A stretch of DNA of 64,000 nucleotides from Acidimicrobiaceae bacterium (GCA_003151475.1 PLXQ01000065.1:1-64000); one strand, 5' to 3'. Positions 52,604-61,883 are shown, counted from the stretch's first letter. The notes: generated by a model not told the origin, from the sequence alone. Numbers and translations: made by a program.

Positions 52604-53344
52604 TCAATCCTTTTCCAGCACGGCCACGTACGGTTCGCTCGGTGGCCCGCCCAGGATCCGACTCTGGTGCCATCCCGTTCCGCGTAGAAGGGTTCGCATC
52701 TCGCGGCGCGAGACGAAGAGCCAGTCGAACCACGGGCTCACACTGCGGCGGTATCTGATCCGCAGACGGACCTGGCCGGGCATGAGACCGGCTCGCCGGT
52801 TCTGGAAGTAATAGCGGCGATCGAGCCCAGGAGCGCCGCCGCAGTACGGATTGGTACTTCCGGCCAGGATCCGTGCGCCAGGCGACGTGCGATCAGCCCA
52901 GTCCGCGAGCACGCGCCGTAGCCGGTCGGTCGTACCGAAAACGCCGAAGTTGTTTCCGAACAGCACGATGGTGTCGAAAGAGGCGATCTCCGGGGCCAAC
53001 TCGTCCAGAGACAGGCACCACGCGTGGTGCACGCCCCGGCGGCGTGCGGCGCGGACGGCGAGGGCCGAGGAATCGAGACCGGTCACGTCGAACCCGCGAT
53101 GTTGGAGGTAGAGCGGGACCCTACCGGCACCGCACCCCACGTCGATGACGCGCCCGCGGACATAACGGATGGACGCCCGTTCCGCCGCCAGCCAATCGGG
53201 AAAGTCGGCCTGGTACAGCTCGTAGCCGGCGCCGAACTCCCAGTAGCCGTCATCGCGTTCGATGATCTCAGGATCGGTGCCGCCGCGCGACCAGTCCAGC
53301 AGAGCGCGTCCGAAAGCGTCGTTGCCCGGGCGATCAGGGCTCAC
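52604..53344 (-). CDS. Class I SAM-dependent methyltransferase
   Basis: This 246-residue protein has motif I VIDVGCGAGRVPLYL (about residue 65), the acidic strand end TGLDSS and the motif IV region DTIVLFGNNFGVFG. It is soluble, with a C-terminal segment of paired Arg and Trp residues. The substrate is unknown. It ends about 320 bases upstream of the LAFTG protein gene on the same strand and may be independent. Confidence 0.87.
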   Translation of the reverse strand: MSPDRPGNDAFGRALLDWSRGGTDPEIIERDDGYWEFGAGYELYQADFPDWLAAERASIRYVRGRVIDVGCGAGRVPLYLQHRGFDVTGLDSSALAVRAARRRGVHHAWCLSLDELAPEIASFDTIVLFGNNFGVFGTTDRLRRVLADWADRTSPGARILAGSTNPYCGGAPGLDRRYYFQNRRAGLMPGQVRLRIRYRRSVSPWFDWLFVSRREMRTLLRGTGWHQSRILGGPPSEPYVAVLEKD

Positions 53345-53475
53345 CGGAGGTCGCCCGTGGTGCCCACGGTCCGGCGCAGGACGCGGACGAGGGCTTCAGC
53401 GAGATGTCCGGCGTTACCGACCACGAGGATCGTCCCCCGACTCACCAAAGTGACGATAGGCGGCGATCCGGCGGC

Positions 53476-55278
53476 TCAGGTCGACATGGCCGCGATGGGC
53501 CGGACGAGAGGCGTGCCGCCGGTCGAGCCGTCGAAGGCGGCGTCTCCGAACGAGAAGATGCCGCCGTCGGAGGCCACCTCCCAGTAGCCCTTCCCGTCTG
53601 CTGTGGTGGCGATGCCGACCACGGGCCGGTTGAGGGGTCTGCCTCCCATCGATCCGTGGAAGGCGGCGTCACCGAAGGTGAAGATCCCGCCGTCGGAGGC
53701 CACCTCCCAGTAGCCCTTCCCGTCTGCTGTGGTGGCGATGCCGACCATGGGCCGGTTGAGGGGTCTACCTCCCATCGAGCCGTAGAACGAGGCGTCACCG
53801 AAGGCGAAGATCCCGCCGTCGGAGGCCACCTCCCAGTAGCCCCCGCCGTCGGGCGTCGGGGTGATGCCGACGACCGGTTGGGTCAACGGCCTGCCCCCCA
53901 TCGAGCCGTGGAAGGAGGCGTCACCGAAGGAGAAGATGCCGCCGTCGGAGGCCACCTCCCAGTAGCCCCCGCCCCTGGGTGTGGTGGCAATGCCGACGAC
54001 AGGTTTGACGAGTGGTGTTCCCCCCATCGAGCCGTGGAAGGAGGCGTCACCGAAAGCGAAGATGCCGCCGTCGGAGGCCACCTCCCAATAACCGCCGGCG
54101 TCGAGGGTCGAGGCGATGCCCACCACGGGCTTGTCGAGATATTGACCGCCCATCGATCCACAGAACGGGATGTTCCCGAAATTGAAAACGCCGCCGTCAG
54201 ATGCCGCGAACCGGTAGCCGTTCACGGAACCGGGGGGATTGCAGGGAACCTGCAGGGACAGCTGAATGGGTGTGATGAACAACTGGCGTGTCGCCCCACA
54301 GCTGTAGTTGGTGCAGCCGCCGGCGCCCTGCCAGGCGGCGTAATCGAGCCACCAGGCCCCGTTGGCGTCAGAGAACAGTGACCCGCCACCGGGGCCGAGA
54401 ACGCTTCCGTAGGTAGTGAGGATCTGGCTGTCCGATCCGCAGGGACCAAGGGGCCCGCTGCAGGTGGTGATGCCCTCCGAGTAGCCGCTCGACGTGTACA
54501 CACCGGCGGCGAAGAGAAGGGTGAAGGTCCCGTTGGCGTCCACCATGGAGGGATCCTCGACCGTGCTCTGCCACGGATAGGCGGCCGTGTTGTTGAACAT
54601 GAGCTCACCGGGAGAGCCGACGAGCGAGAGCCCGTTGCCGCTCAGCTGCTGGGACCAGATCGCCGCCTGGGAGGCCGATCCCCCGTCGTTCTGCTTCCAG
54701 ACGAGATAGGCGTTGCCGTTGGCCGGATCGACGAACGGGCTCGGATCGATCGAGCCGGTGGGCTGGCAGATGAGGCCGCCGCCGGAGGTGTCTGTGAACT
54801 GGGGGCTCGATGCTGACAACGTCGAGCCGCCGACGGCGACGGAGATGCAGTCGTGGCCGCTGTCGCTCGGGTTGGGGGCCTGGGCGGCGTCGTAGTACAT
54901 CAACCAGTGCCCTCCCCATTCGAAGACCCCGGGGGAGGTCTGCGTGTTGACCGTTTCCCATCCCGGAGTGGTGGCCAGAGCGGTGGAGCCGAAGGACTTT
55001 CCCGTGTAGCTGTGGTACCCGGCCGACGCGCTGGTACTCACCAGCGCCTGGATGTGGTTGCCCAGCGGGGTGCCGGTGGTGAAGGCGAAGTACGTTCCCG
55101 ATGCGTAAACGACATCGGGGTCGCCCGCGTCGCCGGCGAAGGCGGGGGTGGTGCTCGGATGAATGGTCACAGCGGCGGCTCTCTGCAGCGTGGCCACCGA
55201 GACGACTGCGGAGGCCGCCAGTGTCAGTGCGAACAACGCCGCTGCGGGCACCTTCAGTCGTTTCCGATGATTGTTCAT
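53476..55278 (-). CDS. Secreted GH43-like beta-propeller protein with six C-terminal repeats
   Basis: This 600-residue protein has a signal peptide (hydrophobic about 11-30). A five-bladed propeller domain (about 40-345) resembles glycoside hydrolase family 43, with candidate catalytic acids in GDPDVVY, GSIDPSPF and VEDPSMVD. The last 250 residues are six 42-residue repeats with the core GYWEVASDGGIF and GDASFHGSMGG. Such repeats are common in exported actinobacterial proteins and probably fold as another propeller or bind the cell surface. It may hydrolyse arabinan, xylan or a wall glycan. I chose ATG 55278; one at 55296 is possible. Confidence 0.85.
   Translation of the reverse strand: MNNHRKRLKVPAAALFALTLAASAVVSVATLQRAAAVTIHPSTTPAFAGDAGDPDVVYASGTYFAFTTGTPLGNHIQALVSTSASAGYHSYTGKSFGSTALATTPGWETVNTQTSPGVFEWGGHWLMYYDAAQAPNPSDSGHDCISVAVGGSTLSASSPQFTDTSGGGLICQPTGSIDPSPFVDPANGNAYLVWKQNDGGSASQAAIWSQQLSGNGLSLVGSPGELMFNNTAAYPWQSTVEDPSMVDANGTFTLLFAAGVYTSSGYSEGITTCSGPLGPCGSDSQILTTYGSVLGPGGGSLFSDANGAWWLDYAAWQGAGGCTNYSCGATRQLFITPIQLSLQVPCNPPGSVNGYRFAASDGGVFNFGNIPFCGSMGGQYLDKPVVGIASTLDAGGYWEVASDGGIFAFGDASFHGSMGGTPLVKPVVGIATTPRGGGYWEVASDGGIFSFGDASFHGSMGGRPLTQPVVGITPTPDGGGYWEVASDGGIFAFGDASFYGSMGGRPLNRPMVGIATTADGKGYWEVASDGGIFTFGDAAFHGSMGGRPLNRPVVGIATTADGKGYWEVASDGGIFSFGDAAFDGSTGGTPLVRPIAAMST
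53480..54235. repeat. Six 126-base direct repeats
   Basis: Units of 126 bases encode the 42-residue repeats of the GH43-like protein. Neighbouring units share long identical blocks (for example the two units carrying PLNRP), indicating recent duplication or gene conversion. The first unit (VNGYRFAASDGGVF) is the most divergent. Confidence 0.9.
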
Positions 55279-55579
55279 AGCCCTCTCATGGCTCACGTTG
55301 CTCTTGTGCCGCTCGTGTGCACGGTCACGGTCACCCTAGGTGAGCATTGGTCGAGGATTCGGGCGGTACGTCCCGTTTATGAGCCACGTGATCGGCGAAC
55401 CGACGCGTTGTGCCCAGTTTGTGTCGGGCCATTTCGGGGAAGAGTACAGATGGACACGGTTGTCACGAAATTGATGTGATCGATGCTCGTCATGTCCGAT
55501 ACGACTTCTGGTGCGAGCTCAATGGGCCAGTATTGAGGCTCCCGGAAAGACGGCGGTTACCGTGCGGAGGATCTCCAAA

Positions 55580-56782
55580 ATGCTGGTGAGAGTGGGTATT
55601 TCCTCGGCGACGTTGGTGGGAAGCGCCGTGGTTGCACCGACAGTGGTGTCGGCCCGTGTGACGATGACGGCGGTTGTGACGATGTCGGCCCCTACGTCTT
55701 CGACGCAGCAACGAGGTGCGGTGGGAGCTCACGCGGGGGGAGTTCACCGGTCATCGGCGGCCGACGTGCCACCCCAGAATCCCTCGAGCAGCCTGGCGCC
55801 CAACCCGAACTTCACCGACGACGGAAACTGCGGCTTCAGCGCGCTCGACAATTCGACCAAATGCACGAACGACGTGGCGCAGGCGGTGAAGAACGGGCGG
55901 GCGGTGTTGGAGTCGATGGCACCGTTGTCGTTCGACATGAGTGCGTTCGAGGCCATGACTGTTCCCGAGCAACTGTTTGTGATCGCCGACGAAGAACGGA
56001 CCGATCGCTCCTTACCTCCGATCTCGGGGCTCACCACGCAACTCGACACCGTGGCCCAGACAGGGGCGGCCGACAACGCCGACCCGTCGTTGTCCTCCTC
56101 CACCTTGACCGGAGGCGCCAGCGTGCTCAGCTGGGGATCGAACTGGGCCGGCGGCACCTCGAACGCGCTTGGATCTGACTACTACTGGATGTACGACGAC
56201 GGCACGAGTTCCCCCAATGCCGAGTGCTCGACGCCGTCCGTCCCAGCCTGTTGGGGACACCGCGACAATGTGCTCGGCACCTTCGCCAGCAGCTCCACGT
56301 GCTACGCGTCGGGATCGTCGGGACCCGAGCAATACATGGGGGCGGGCGACACCGCCACCGGTTCCTCGTCGGGCCCGTCGTTCGCCGAGATCATCGTCGG
56401 CGCCTGTGGTCCTGCTCCCACCGACGTGGTGTTCACGTGGGCCCAGGCCCAACAGCTCCTCGGTGCCAACACCGGCGGTGGCCCCACGGCGCCGGGAGTA
56501 CCGCAGAACGTGACGGCCGTGTCCGCGTCCAACAGGGGGGTCACGCTGAGCTGGCAGGCGCCCGCCGACAACGGAGGTGCGACGATCACCGGATACGAGA
56601 TTTTCCGGGCCCGTACCTCCAGCACGGAGACGCTTTACAAGACGATGACCTGCACCTCCAGTACCTGCTCCTTCTCCAACAAGCAGGCACGACGCAAGGC
56701 CATCTTCTTCTACAAGATCGCCGCCGTGAACTCGGTGGGTCCGGGACCGCTCTCTTCGGAGGTGTCGGCCCAGGCCCGCTGA
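55580..56782 (+). CDS. Secreted SCP/CAP-like protein with C-terminal fibronectin III domain
   Basis: This 400-residue protein starts at ATG 55580 with GGAGG about 9 bases upstream (GTG 55562 is possible). A signal-like hydrophobic stretch and Thr/Val-rich segment lead to a domain (about 90-300) with AVLESMAPLSFDMSAFEAM, GSNWAGGTSNALGSDYYWMY and CWGHRDN, patterns of cysteine-rich secretory protein-like domains. An FnIII domain follows (about 310-400: PQNVTAVSASNRGVTLSWQAP to SVGPGPLSSEVSA). It is probably extracellular, and enzymatic activity is not evident. Confidence 0.82.
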   Translation: MLVRVGISSATLVGSAVVAPTVVSARVTMTAVVTMSAPTSSTQQRGAVGAHAGGVHRSSAADVPPQNPSSSLAPNPNFTDDGNCGFSALDNSTKCTNDVAQAVKNGRAVLESMAPLSFDMSAFEAMTVPEQLFVIADEERTDRSLPPISGLTTQLDTVAQTGAADNADPSLSSSTLTGGASVLSWGSNWAGGTSNALGSDYYWMYDDGTSSPNAECSTPSVPACWGHRDNVLGTFASSSTCYASGSSGPEQYMGAGDTATGSSSGPSFAEIIVGACGPAPTDVVFTWAQAQQLLGANTGGGPTAPGVPQNVTAVSASNRGVTLSWQAPADNGGATITGYEIFRARTSSTETLYKTMTCTSSTCSFSNKQARRKAIFFYKIAAVNSVGPGPLSSEVSAQAR

Positions 56783-56804
56783 TCGGGGAGTGGCAGCGTC
56801 CCGA

Positions 56805-57707
56805 TCACCAACTTGCGCGCAGTGGACCCGACAGATCGCCACGGTGCTCGGGCTGCAGGGCGACCAACTTGTCGGGATTGGTGACGACCCGGACGGCAAC
56901 GACGTGGTCGTCGGCGATGTCGAGCGTGAGGGCGATGCTGACACGGCCTTCTGTCTCGAAGACCACCCCGGGCCGCCCGTTCAGGTCGACCTCTCTGGTG
57001 GCAACCCCGGCAGGAGTTCGGGCCGACACCGACAACAAGAAGCGTGCGGCCCGGTGGGGTCCCGTGACCGGGCGCAACGCGGCGCGTACCTTGCCGCCTC
57101 CGTCGGTCCACACCACAACATCGTCGGCCAGAAGTGACAGCAGGCCCTCGAGGTCTCCCGTGCCACAGGCCACCAGGAACCGGCGGGTGAGCTCCCGCCC
57201 GTGGGCGTGGTCGGCGTCGAACCGACGGCGGGGAGCGTCGACCCGGCGGCGAGCGCGTGACACGAGCTGCCGGCACGAGGCCTCGGTCCGGTCGACGATG
57301 CCCGAGATCTCTTCGTAGGGGTAGCCGAAGACGTCGTGGAGTAAGAAGGCGGCGCGCTCCACGGGCTGAAGCTCCTCCAACAGAACGAGGAAGGCGAGCG
57401 ACAACGAGTCGGCGATCTCGGCACTCTCGCCCGGTTCGGGAACGTCGACGGCCACGGGCTCGGGGAGCCACGGGCCCTTGTACGACTCGCGCCGTGCCCG
57501 GGCCGAGCGCAGCTGGTCGATGCACAGCCGGGTCACGATCGTCGTCAGGTACGACGACGGCGCCGACACGGCGTCCCCGGCGCGCCGGGACCATCGCACG
57601 TAGGCCTCCTGGAGCACGTCCTCGGCCTCCGTGGCACTGCCGAGCATGCGGTAGGCCACGCCGAAGAGCGAGGACCGGAGCTCGAGGAAGACCTCGAGGT
57701 CCCCCAT
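56805..57707 (-). CDS. sigJ: ECF41-group RNA polymerase sigma factor
   Basis: This 300-residue sigma factor has region 2 (FGVAYRMLGSATEAEDVLQE) and region 4 (LLHDVFGYPYEEISGIVDRT). A fused SnoaL-like C-terminal domain (about 165-290) carries the group hallmarks: WLPEP in the linker, DGGGK and the terminal NPDKL. In ECF41 factors this extension replaces an anti-sigma factor and tunes activity. The CMD gene lies directly upstream with one base between, the classic ECF41 partner. A matching promoter (58341-58367) precedes the pair, so the operon should be self-activated. The gene symbol follows the mycobacterial ECF41 member. Confidence 0.93.
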   Translation of the reverse strand: MGDLEVFLELRSSLFGVAYRMLGSATEAEDVLQEAYVRWSRRAGDAVSAPSSYLTTIVTRLCIDQLRSARARRESYKGPWLPEPVAVDVPEPGESAEIADSLSLAFLVLLEELQPVERAAFLLHDVFGYPYEEISGIVDRTEASCRQLVSRARRRVDAPRRRFDADHAHGRELTRRFLVACGTGDLEGLLSLLADDVVVWTDGGGKVRAALRPVTGPHRAARFLLSVSARTPAGVATREVDLNGRPGVVFETEGRVSIALTLDIADDHVVAVRVVTNPDKLVALQPEHRGDLSGPLRASW

Positions 57708-57708
57708 G

Positions 57709-58278
57709 TCAGACGTTGGTGGGGAGAGGGGCCACGTCGCAGCGGTCGGCGAAACCCTGGCTCTTCAGCCCCAGTCCGGCATTGAAACGTGACCGGTAGT
57801 TCTCGAGCGCCACCCATCCGGCCAGCTCGACGATCTCGGGCTCGCTCAGGTGCTCATGGAGCCTCTCCATGAGTTCGTCGCTGATCACGACCGGCGTGGC
57901 CGTCGCCGCCACCGCGTAGTCGAGAACGGCGCGTTCGGTGGCGTCGTAGACATCGCTGTCACCGAAACGGGGGACGTCACGGACCTTCTGCGGGTCTATG
58001 CCCTCCTGCATGCCAACGTAGTAGCCGAAATCGGTGCACCAAGAGCAGCCGATTTCTCCGGCCGATGCCTGAATGGCCAGCCACCGAAGGCGCTGATCGA
58101 GGCGCTTCCAACCGCGTTGGACGGCCGTCTCGAGCGCCCCCATGGCGATCAGGACGCCGGCATGGTGGCTGGCGGCCATGGCCGGCTCCACGTCCTGTCC
58201 GAAACGGCGACGGGAGTAACGGGTCGCCATTTTGGCGACGAAACCGGTGGGCCTGTCGATCAGGGTCACGTATGCCAC
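57709..58278 (-). CDS. Carboxymuconolactone decarboxylase/AhpD-like protein, ECF41 partner
   Basis: This 189-residue helical protein has an AhpD-type redox pair in GCSWCTDFGYYVG (about residue 78). The arrangement with a downstream ECF41 sigma factor is the standard pairing in which this protein is the main regulon target. The GTG start has GAGGAGG upstream. It is likely a peroxidase or disulphide reductase-like enzyme; the physiological substrate is unknown. Confidence 0.9.
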   Translation of the reverse strand: MAYVTLIDRPTGFVAKMATRYSRRRFGQDVEPAMAASHHAGVLIAMGALETAVQRGWKRLDQRLRWLAIQASAGEIGCSWCTDFGYYVGMQEGIDPQKVRDVPRFGDSDVYDATERAVLDYAVAATATPVVISDELMERLHEHLSEPEIVELAGWVALENYRSRFNAGLGLKSQGFADRCDVAPLPTNV

Positions 58279-58340
58279 AACGCCTCCTCGGCTGTGGACC
58301 GCCCGTCACCGGGAGGTCTCCTCACATTCATGCCCATTGA

Positions 58341-58367
58341 GACGAGACGGTGGCCCGTTCTGTGACA
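58341..58367 (-). promoter_or_regulatory. ECF41-type promoter
   Basis: On the minus strand TGTCACA (58367-58361), a 16-base spacer and CGTC (58344-58341) match the promoter motif I recall for ECF41 sigma factors. It lies 62 bases upstream of the CMD start. This is direct sequence support for autoregulation of the sigma operon. Confidence 0.75.
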
Positions 58368-58423
58368 GGTGGCGTCCGGTGACATCGAATTCCCACCATT
58401 CGGCGCAGGGGCGCCCGGGTCCC

Positions 58424-59296
58424 TCAGCGCGGCGTCACACCGAGGACCTCGGCCGACGCGGCCAGGGCATCGAGGTGGGCGTCGACGGACGCGAGCCCGG
58501 CGCCCATCGTGTTGACCGACAGATGGGTGGCTCCGATCTGGCGCCACCGTTCGGCGTGATCGGCGACGAGGGTGGCCCCTCCCTCGCCCCAACTGACCCT
58601 GCCTTCGAGGCCGAGGGTGCTCGGGTCGCGGCCGGCTTCGACGGCGGCGGCGTCGACCAGGGCCCGGGCTTCGTCGAGCTTGGGACCGGGCGGGATGAGG
58701 GGAAACCAGCCGTCGCCCAGCCGGCCGGCCCGTCGGTACGCCGGCGGCGAGGCGGCGCCGAACCAGATGGGAATGGGCCTCTGTACCGGCAGGGGAGCGA
58801 GCCCGGCTCCAGTCACCTTCTCATCGGGGGCCTCGAAGGTGACACTCGGCTCGGTCCACAGCCGTCGCAGAAGCTCGACCTGATCCTCTACCCGCTTCCC
58901 CCGGTCGGAGAAGTCCTTCCCGAGCGCTTCGTATTCGACGGTATTCCACCCGAGACCGACGCCGAGCCGGAAGCGGCCACCGCACAGAAGGTCGACTTCG
59001 GCCGCCTGCTTGGCCACCAGGACCGTCTGGCGCTGCGGGAGGATGATGATGCCGGTGACGAGCTCGAGCGAGGTCAACGCAGCCAGGTAGCCGAACAGCA
59101 CGAGCGGCTCGTGGAAGGTGGAGTGCATGTCGTAGGGTCCCTGCCATCCCCGGTGGACGGCGGTATCCGCCCCCACGACGTGGTCGTAGGCGATGAGGTG
59201 CGAATAGCCGAGCCCTTCGACCTTCTCGGCGTAGGCGCGCACAGCTCCGGCGTCGCCGCCGATCTCGGTCTGGGGGAACACGACGCCGATCCGCAT
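58424..59296 (-). CDS. LLM-class F420-dependent oxidoreductase
   Basis: This 290-residue luciferase-like monooxygenase fold protein has MRIGVVFPQTEIGGD at the start, SLELVTGIIILPQRQTVLVAKQAA, GVGLGWNTVEYEALG and RRAGRLGDGWFP, which place it in the F420-dependent actinobacterial subgroup. The ATG at 59296 aligns the first strand; one seven codons earlier is possible. The ECF41 promoter lies downstream of its stop, so it is a separate unit. Confidence 0.9.
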   Translation of the reverse strand: MRIGVVFPQTEIGGDAGAVRAYAEKVEGLGYSHLIAYDHVVGADTAVHRGWQGPYDMHSTFHEPLVLFGYLAALTSLELVTGIIILPQRQTVLVAKQAAEVDLLCGGRFRLGVGLGWNTVEYEALGKDFSDRGKRVEDQVELLRRLWTEPSVTFEAPDEKVTGAGLAPLPVQRPIPIWFGAASPPAYRRAGRLGDGWFPLIPPGPKLDEARALVDAAAVEAGRDPSTLGLEGRVSWGEGGATLVADHAERWRQIGATHLSVNTMGAGLASVDAHLDALAASAEVLGVTPR

Positions 59297-59356
59297 GGTT
59301 CGCCCAGCCTGCCACAATCGTTTTGGCGGTGAGACGGGGATCTGGGCGCGCTGGGA

Positions 59357-59908
59357 TCAGTGCAGCAGGAGACGGACGACGAGGATGCCGCCGCCCAGGA
59401 GCGAGCCGACCAGGACCTGGAACACCCGTTGCACCCCCCGGGCATGGCCCCGGAAAGCGGCGACGATCTCGAAGGTGGCGAGAAGTGCGGCGCTCGTCCA
59501 CAGCGACGCCGTGACCGAGGCGTTGAGGCCCACGCCGCACACCCAGAGGATGAGAAGCACGGCGATGGGGACGGCGGCGCCTTTCACGATGGCGCCTTCG
59601 TGGATGAACGCCCGCCACAACCCGCCGGCGGAGAGGGTTTCACCCGTGGCCAGGCGGCGACCGACAACGGTGGCATAGGTATGGGCCAGCCAATAGAGGC
59701 CGAGTATGAGCGTCGTGGCTTCGATGGTGTCGGCGAACGTCTCGCGACGAGTGCTCTCCGCGGCGAGGACGGCTCCGACGGCGATCGTTCCGTAGATCAC
59801 CCCCGAGGGATTCTCTTCGGGGTCGATCCACCTCCAGATGGCCGATCCCACGTTCCCGGTTCCGGATCGGGGTGCGTCGCCCGCTTCGTCAGGATCGCTG
59901 TTCGTCAT
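59357..59908 (-). CDS. Small integral membrane protein
   Basis: This 183-residue protein has a polar N-terminus (30 residues) and four predicted helices (around 38-52, 60-80, 105-130, 150-180). A conserved-looking ESTRRETFADTIEATTLILGLYWLAHTY segment contains acidic and His residues. I do not recognise a characterised family. It ends 60 bases upstream of the LLM gene on the same strand. Confidence 0.75.
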   Translation of the reverse strand: MTNSDPDEAGDAPRSGTGNVGSAIWRWIDPEENPSGVIYGTIAVGAVLAAESTRRETFADTIEATTLILGLYWLAHTYATVVGRRLATGETLSAGGLWRAFIHEGAIVKGAAVPIAVLLILWVCGVGLNASVTASLWTSAALLATFEIVAAFRGHARGVQRVFQVLVGSLLGGGILVVRLLLH

Positions 59909-59988
59909 CCCGGCATCATGCAGCGGGGACTGTGCCGATGCCCGGCGGTCAGGATCGGGTGTTTGTCGTGGCGTCGACCGCCGGTTGG

Positions 59989-61347
59989 TTAGAGCGGCGA
60001 ATTGATGGCAGCGATGGCGTCGATCTCGGCGGCGTCGTCGGACAAGATGAAGCCGGACGTCACCGCTGCCTCCGTGGCGGCGGTGAACTGTTCGAGGTAG
60101 TCCTCCTTCGAGCGGTACAGCGAGCCGAGCTTCTCGGCGTCGAAAGGCGCGGTGGTCCCGGCCAGATAGGCGATCGGGTGACCGCTGTTGCCCAGCCCCG
60201 ACAGAATGGCGGTGGGGACATCGACGTGGGGGGTCCGGATACCCCCTTCGGCATTTCCATGGTCGTCGGTCACAAAGCCACCGTCGCGCACGTGGAGCCG
60301 GGGCGAGCTGGCTGGTCGCGGGCCGTCACGCACCCAGCGTTCGAGCTGGGCCACGGCCGCGTTCATGACGTAGTGCTGCGGCCCCGCGTTCACGGGCCGG
60401 TCGAGACCCATGCCGTAGATCTCGGTCACCGGAACCCAGGCACGTGCGAGTTTGCCCATGGGGAGCTGTCCGTTGTCGATCGGTCCCGCCACCAGTGTGT
60501 ACATGTCGGCGTGTGCTGTCCCCGCGATCTCCCACAATGCGAACGAGTCGCCGTCGTCTTGACGGGCTCCCAGGTAGCCCAGGTTCATCAGGTCGGTTTC
60601 GGACTCCACGCAGAGAACCGGGACACGCAGGTCACGGCGGAAAGCGACAGGCTCGGCCCTGGCGGCGGCGGTGGGCGACCCGTCGTCATCGAGGGCGGCG
60701 CCGCCGCTCCCGCGGGCGTGGACGAGGAAGCCGTCGTGCACGGTGGCCAGGGGGTCGATGTCGTTCACGTAGGTCGTCAGACGGAACGCCGATTGCGACT
60801 CGCCGATGGCCATCACCCGCTCGACGCTCAGGCCGTCGAGAATCGAGCCCGATGTGCGCCGTACGGCGGCACTGGCCTGGGTGAAGATGTCATAGGAGAA
60901 GCGGTCACCGGGGTGCCGCAGCGCCCCGTAGCGGGCGGGGTTGGTGCCGACCAGCCCGGGGCTGTCCAGGCCGAAGATGCTCCTACCTCCCATCGCCCCG
61001 ATGCTCTGCGCCGAGACGGCCACCCAGGCCGCACCCCGCCGCATGAGCTCCCGATGGACGAAGATCCAGTCGGGAGCGGCGTCGAGGCCGCCGCTCACGT
61101 TCAGCCATTCGACCCACACGGTGCCGTTGAAGGCGCCATCGTCGACAGGCCGGTAGACGAGGAGCCGGGTGGTGAAGTCCGCTCGGTCGACGACGGTCGT
61201 CGTGCCGCCGGTGCGCGCGTACGCCTTTGCGCTGCCGGTGAACGCGTACTCGGCTCCGGTGTAGCCGACGGAAGCGAGGTCGAATCGGGTTCCGGCGACG
61301 AACGGGGAACCCACGTCCGGTAGCAGCGCCAGCGAGGCTTCTGTCAT
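59989..61347 (-). CDS. Alpha/beta hydrolase domain protein (PF20091-like)
   Basis: This 452-residue protein has nucleophile elbow GESQS (about residue 187), FVHRELMRRGAAWVAVSAQ, a Glu/Asp strand (VLCVESETDLMNLGY) and a His in GTAHADMY, the candidate triad. The family is widespread in mycobacteria and sphingomonads with uncharacterised esterase activity. I chose ATG 61347; an upstream start at 61422 would add 25 residues. It has no clear signal peptide. Confidence 0.82.
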   Translation of the reverse strand: MTEASLALLPDVGSPFVAGTRFDLASVGYTGAEYAFTGSAKAYARTGGTTTVVDRADFTTRLLVYRPVDDGAFNGTVWVEWLNVSGGLDAAPDWIFVHRELMRRGAAWVAVSAQSIGAMGGRSIFGLDSPGLVGTNPARYGALRHPGDRFSYDIFTQASAAVRRTSGSILDGLSVERVMAIGESQSAFRLTTYVNDIDPLATVHDGFLVHARGSGGAALDDDGSPTAAARAEPVAFRRDLRVPVLCVESETDLMNLGYLGARQDDGDSFALWEIAGTAHADMYTLVAGPIDNGQLPMGKLARAWVPVTEIYGMGLDRPVNAGPQHYVMNAAVAQLERWVRDGPRPASSPRLHVRDGGFVTDDHGNAEGGIRTPHVDVPTAILSGLGNSGHPIAYLAGTTAPFDAEKLGSLYRSKEDYLEQFTAATEAAVTSGFILSDDAAEIDAIAAINSPL

Positions 61348-61883
61348 CGTCCAAGGGCCGATCTCGTGAGGTCCGGAAATTTCGGTCCCGACCCTATGCC
61401 ACGGCGAAACTGCGACGACCATCAGTGATTGATCTTCGAGATGCCGCTGGCCTCATTTACGCCGGTGGCCGAGTCCATGGGCGCGAAGACGGGCGGCATG
61501 GCGTCGCGCACCGGCGGCGATTTTCACCTCGACCCGGTTGCCGTGGGGAACCCTGACAGATCCATTTGGAAGGAATCTCACTTTGGCTCTTCCCATACAG
61601 ATCCAAATCGGTGTACGTTATTGACTATGCGCTTCGAGAACGCAACGAGCTGCCGGGGTTCCTGGCGATTCGGCGGGGGAGTAACCCCCTCGACGTTGCG
61701 CGGCCGCATGTCCGTCTCAAAGCACGGGTACGCCATCGGGGCCGCCGGTCTGGCGAACCTCGCCACGGAGGCGCCCTTGACGGGTTGACCAGGACTTTCA
61801 AGTCCGGGAAACCGTCAGGAGCCGCTTCCGCAAGGAGGCGGCTCCTCTGTTTTCCGGGCCCACCACAATGCTGAGAAACCCAG
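61348..61883. other. Non-coding, strongly structured stretch
   Basis: No credible protein gene is visible. The plus strand can fold into a large stem-loop (GCAAC/GAG at 61651-61658 with CTC/GTTGC at 61689-61699, inner GGGG/CCCC). A second fold has GACGG...CCGTC (61779-61815) enclosing GGACT-TTCA-AGTCC, and a terminator hairpin follows at 61817-61846. The order of structured region then terminator suggests an independent small RNA on the plus strand. TTTGGCTCT and TCCAAAT near 61582-61608 recur at 61973-62007. Confidence 0.35.
61817..61846 (+). terminator. Rho-independent terminator with GCAA loop
   Basis: AGGAGCCGCTTCC, tetraloop GCAA, GGAGGCGGCTCCT forms a 13-base-pair stem with one G-T pair, followed by CTGTTTT. 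It is the most canonical terminator in the window, yet no plus-strand protein gene precedes it. It supports an upstream non-coding transcript. Confidence 0.7.
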
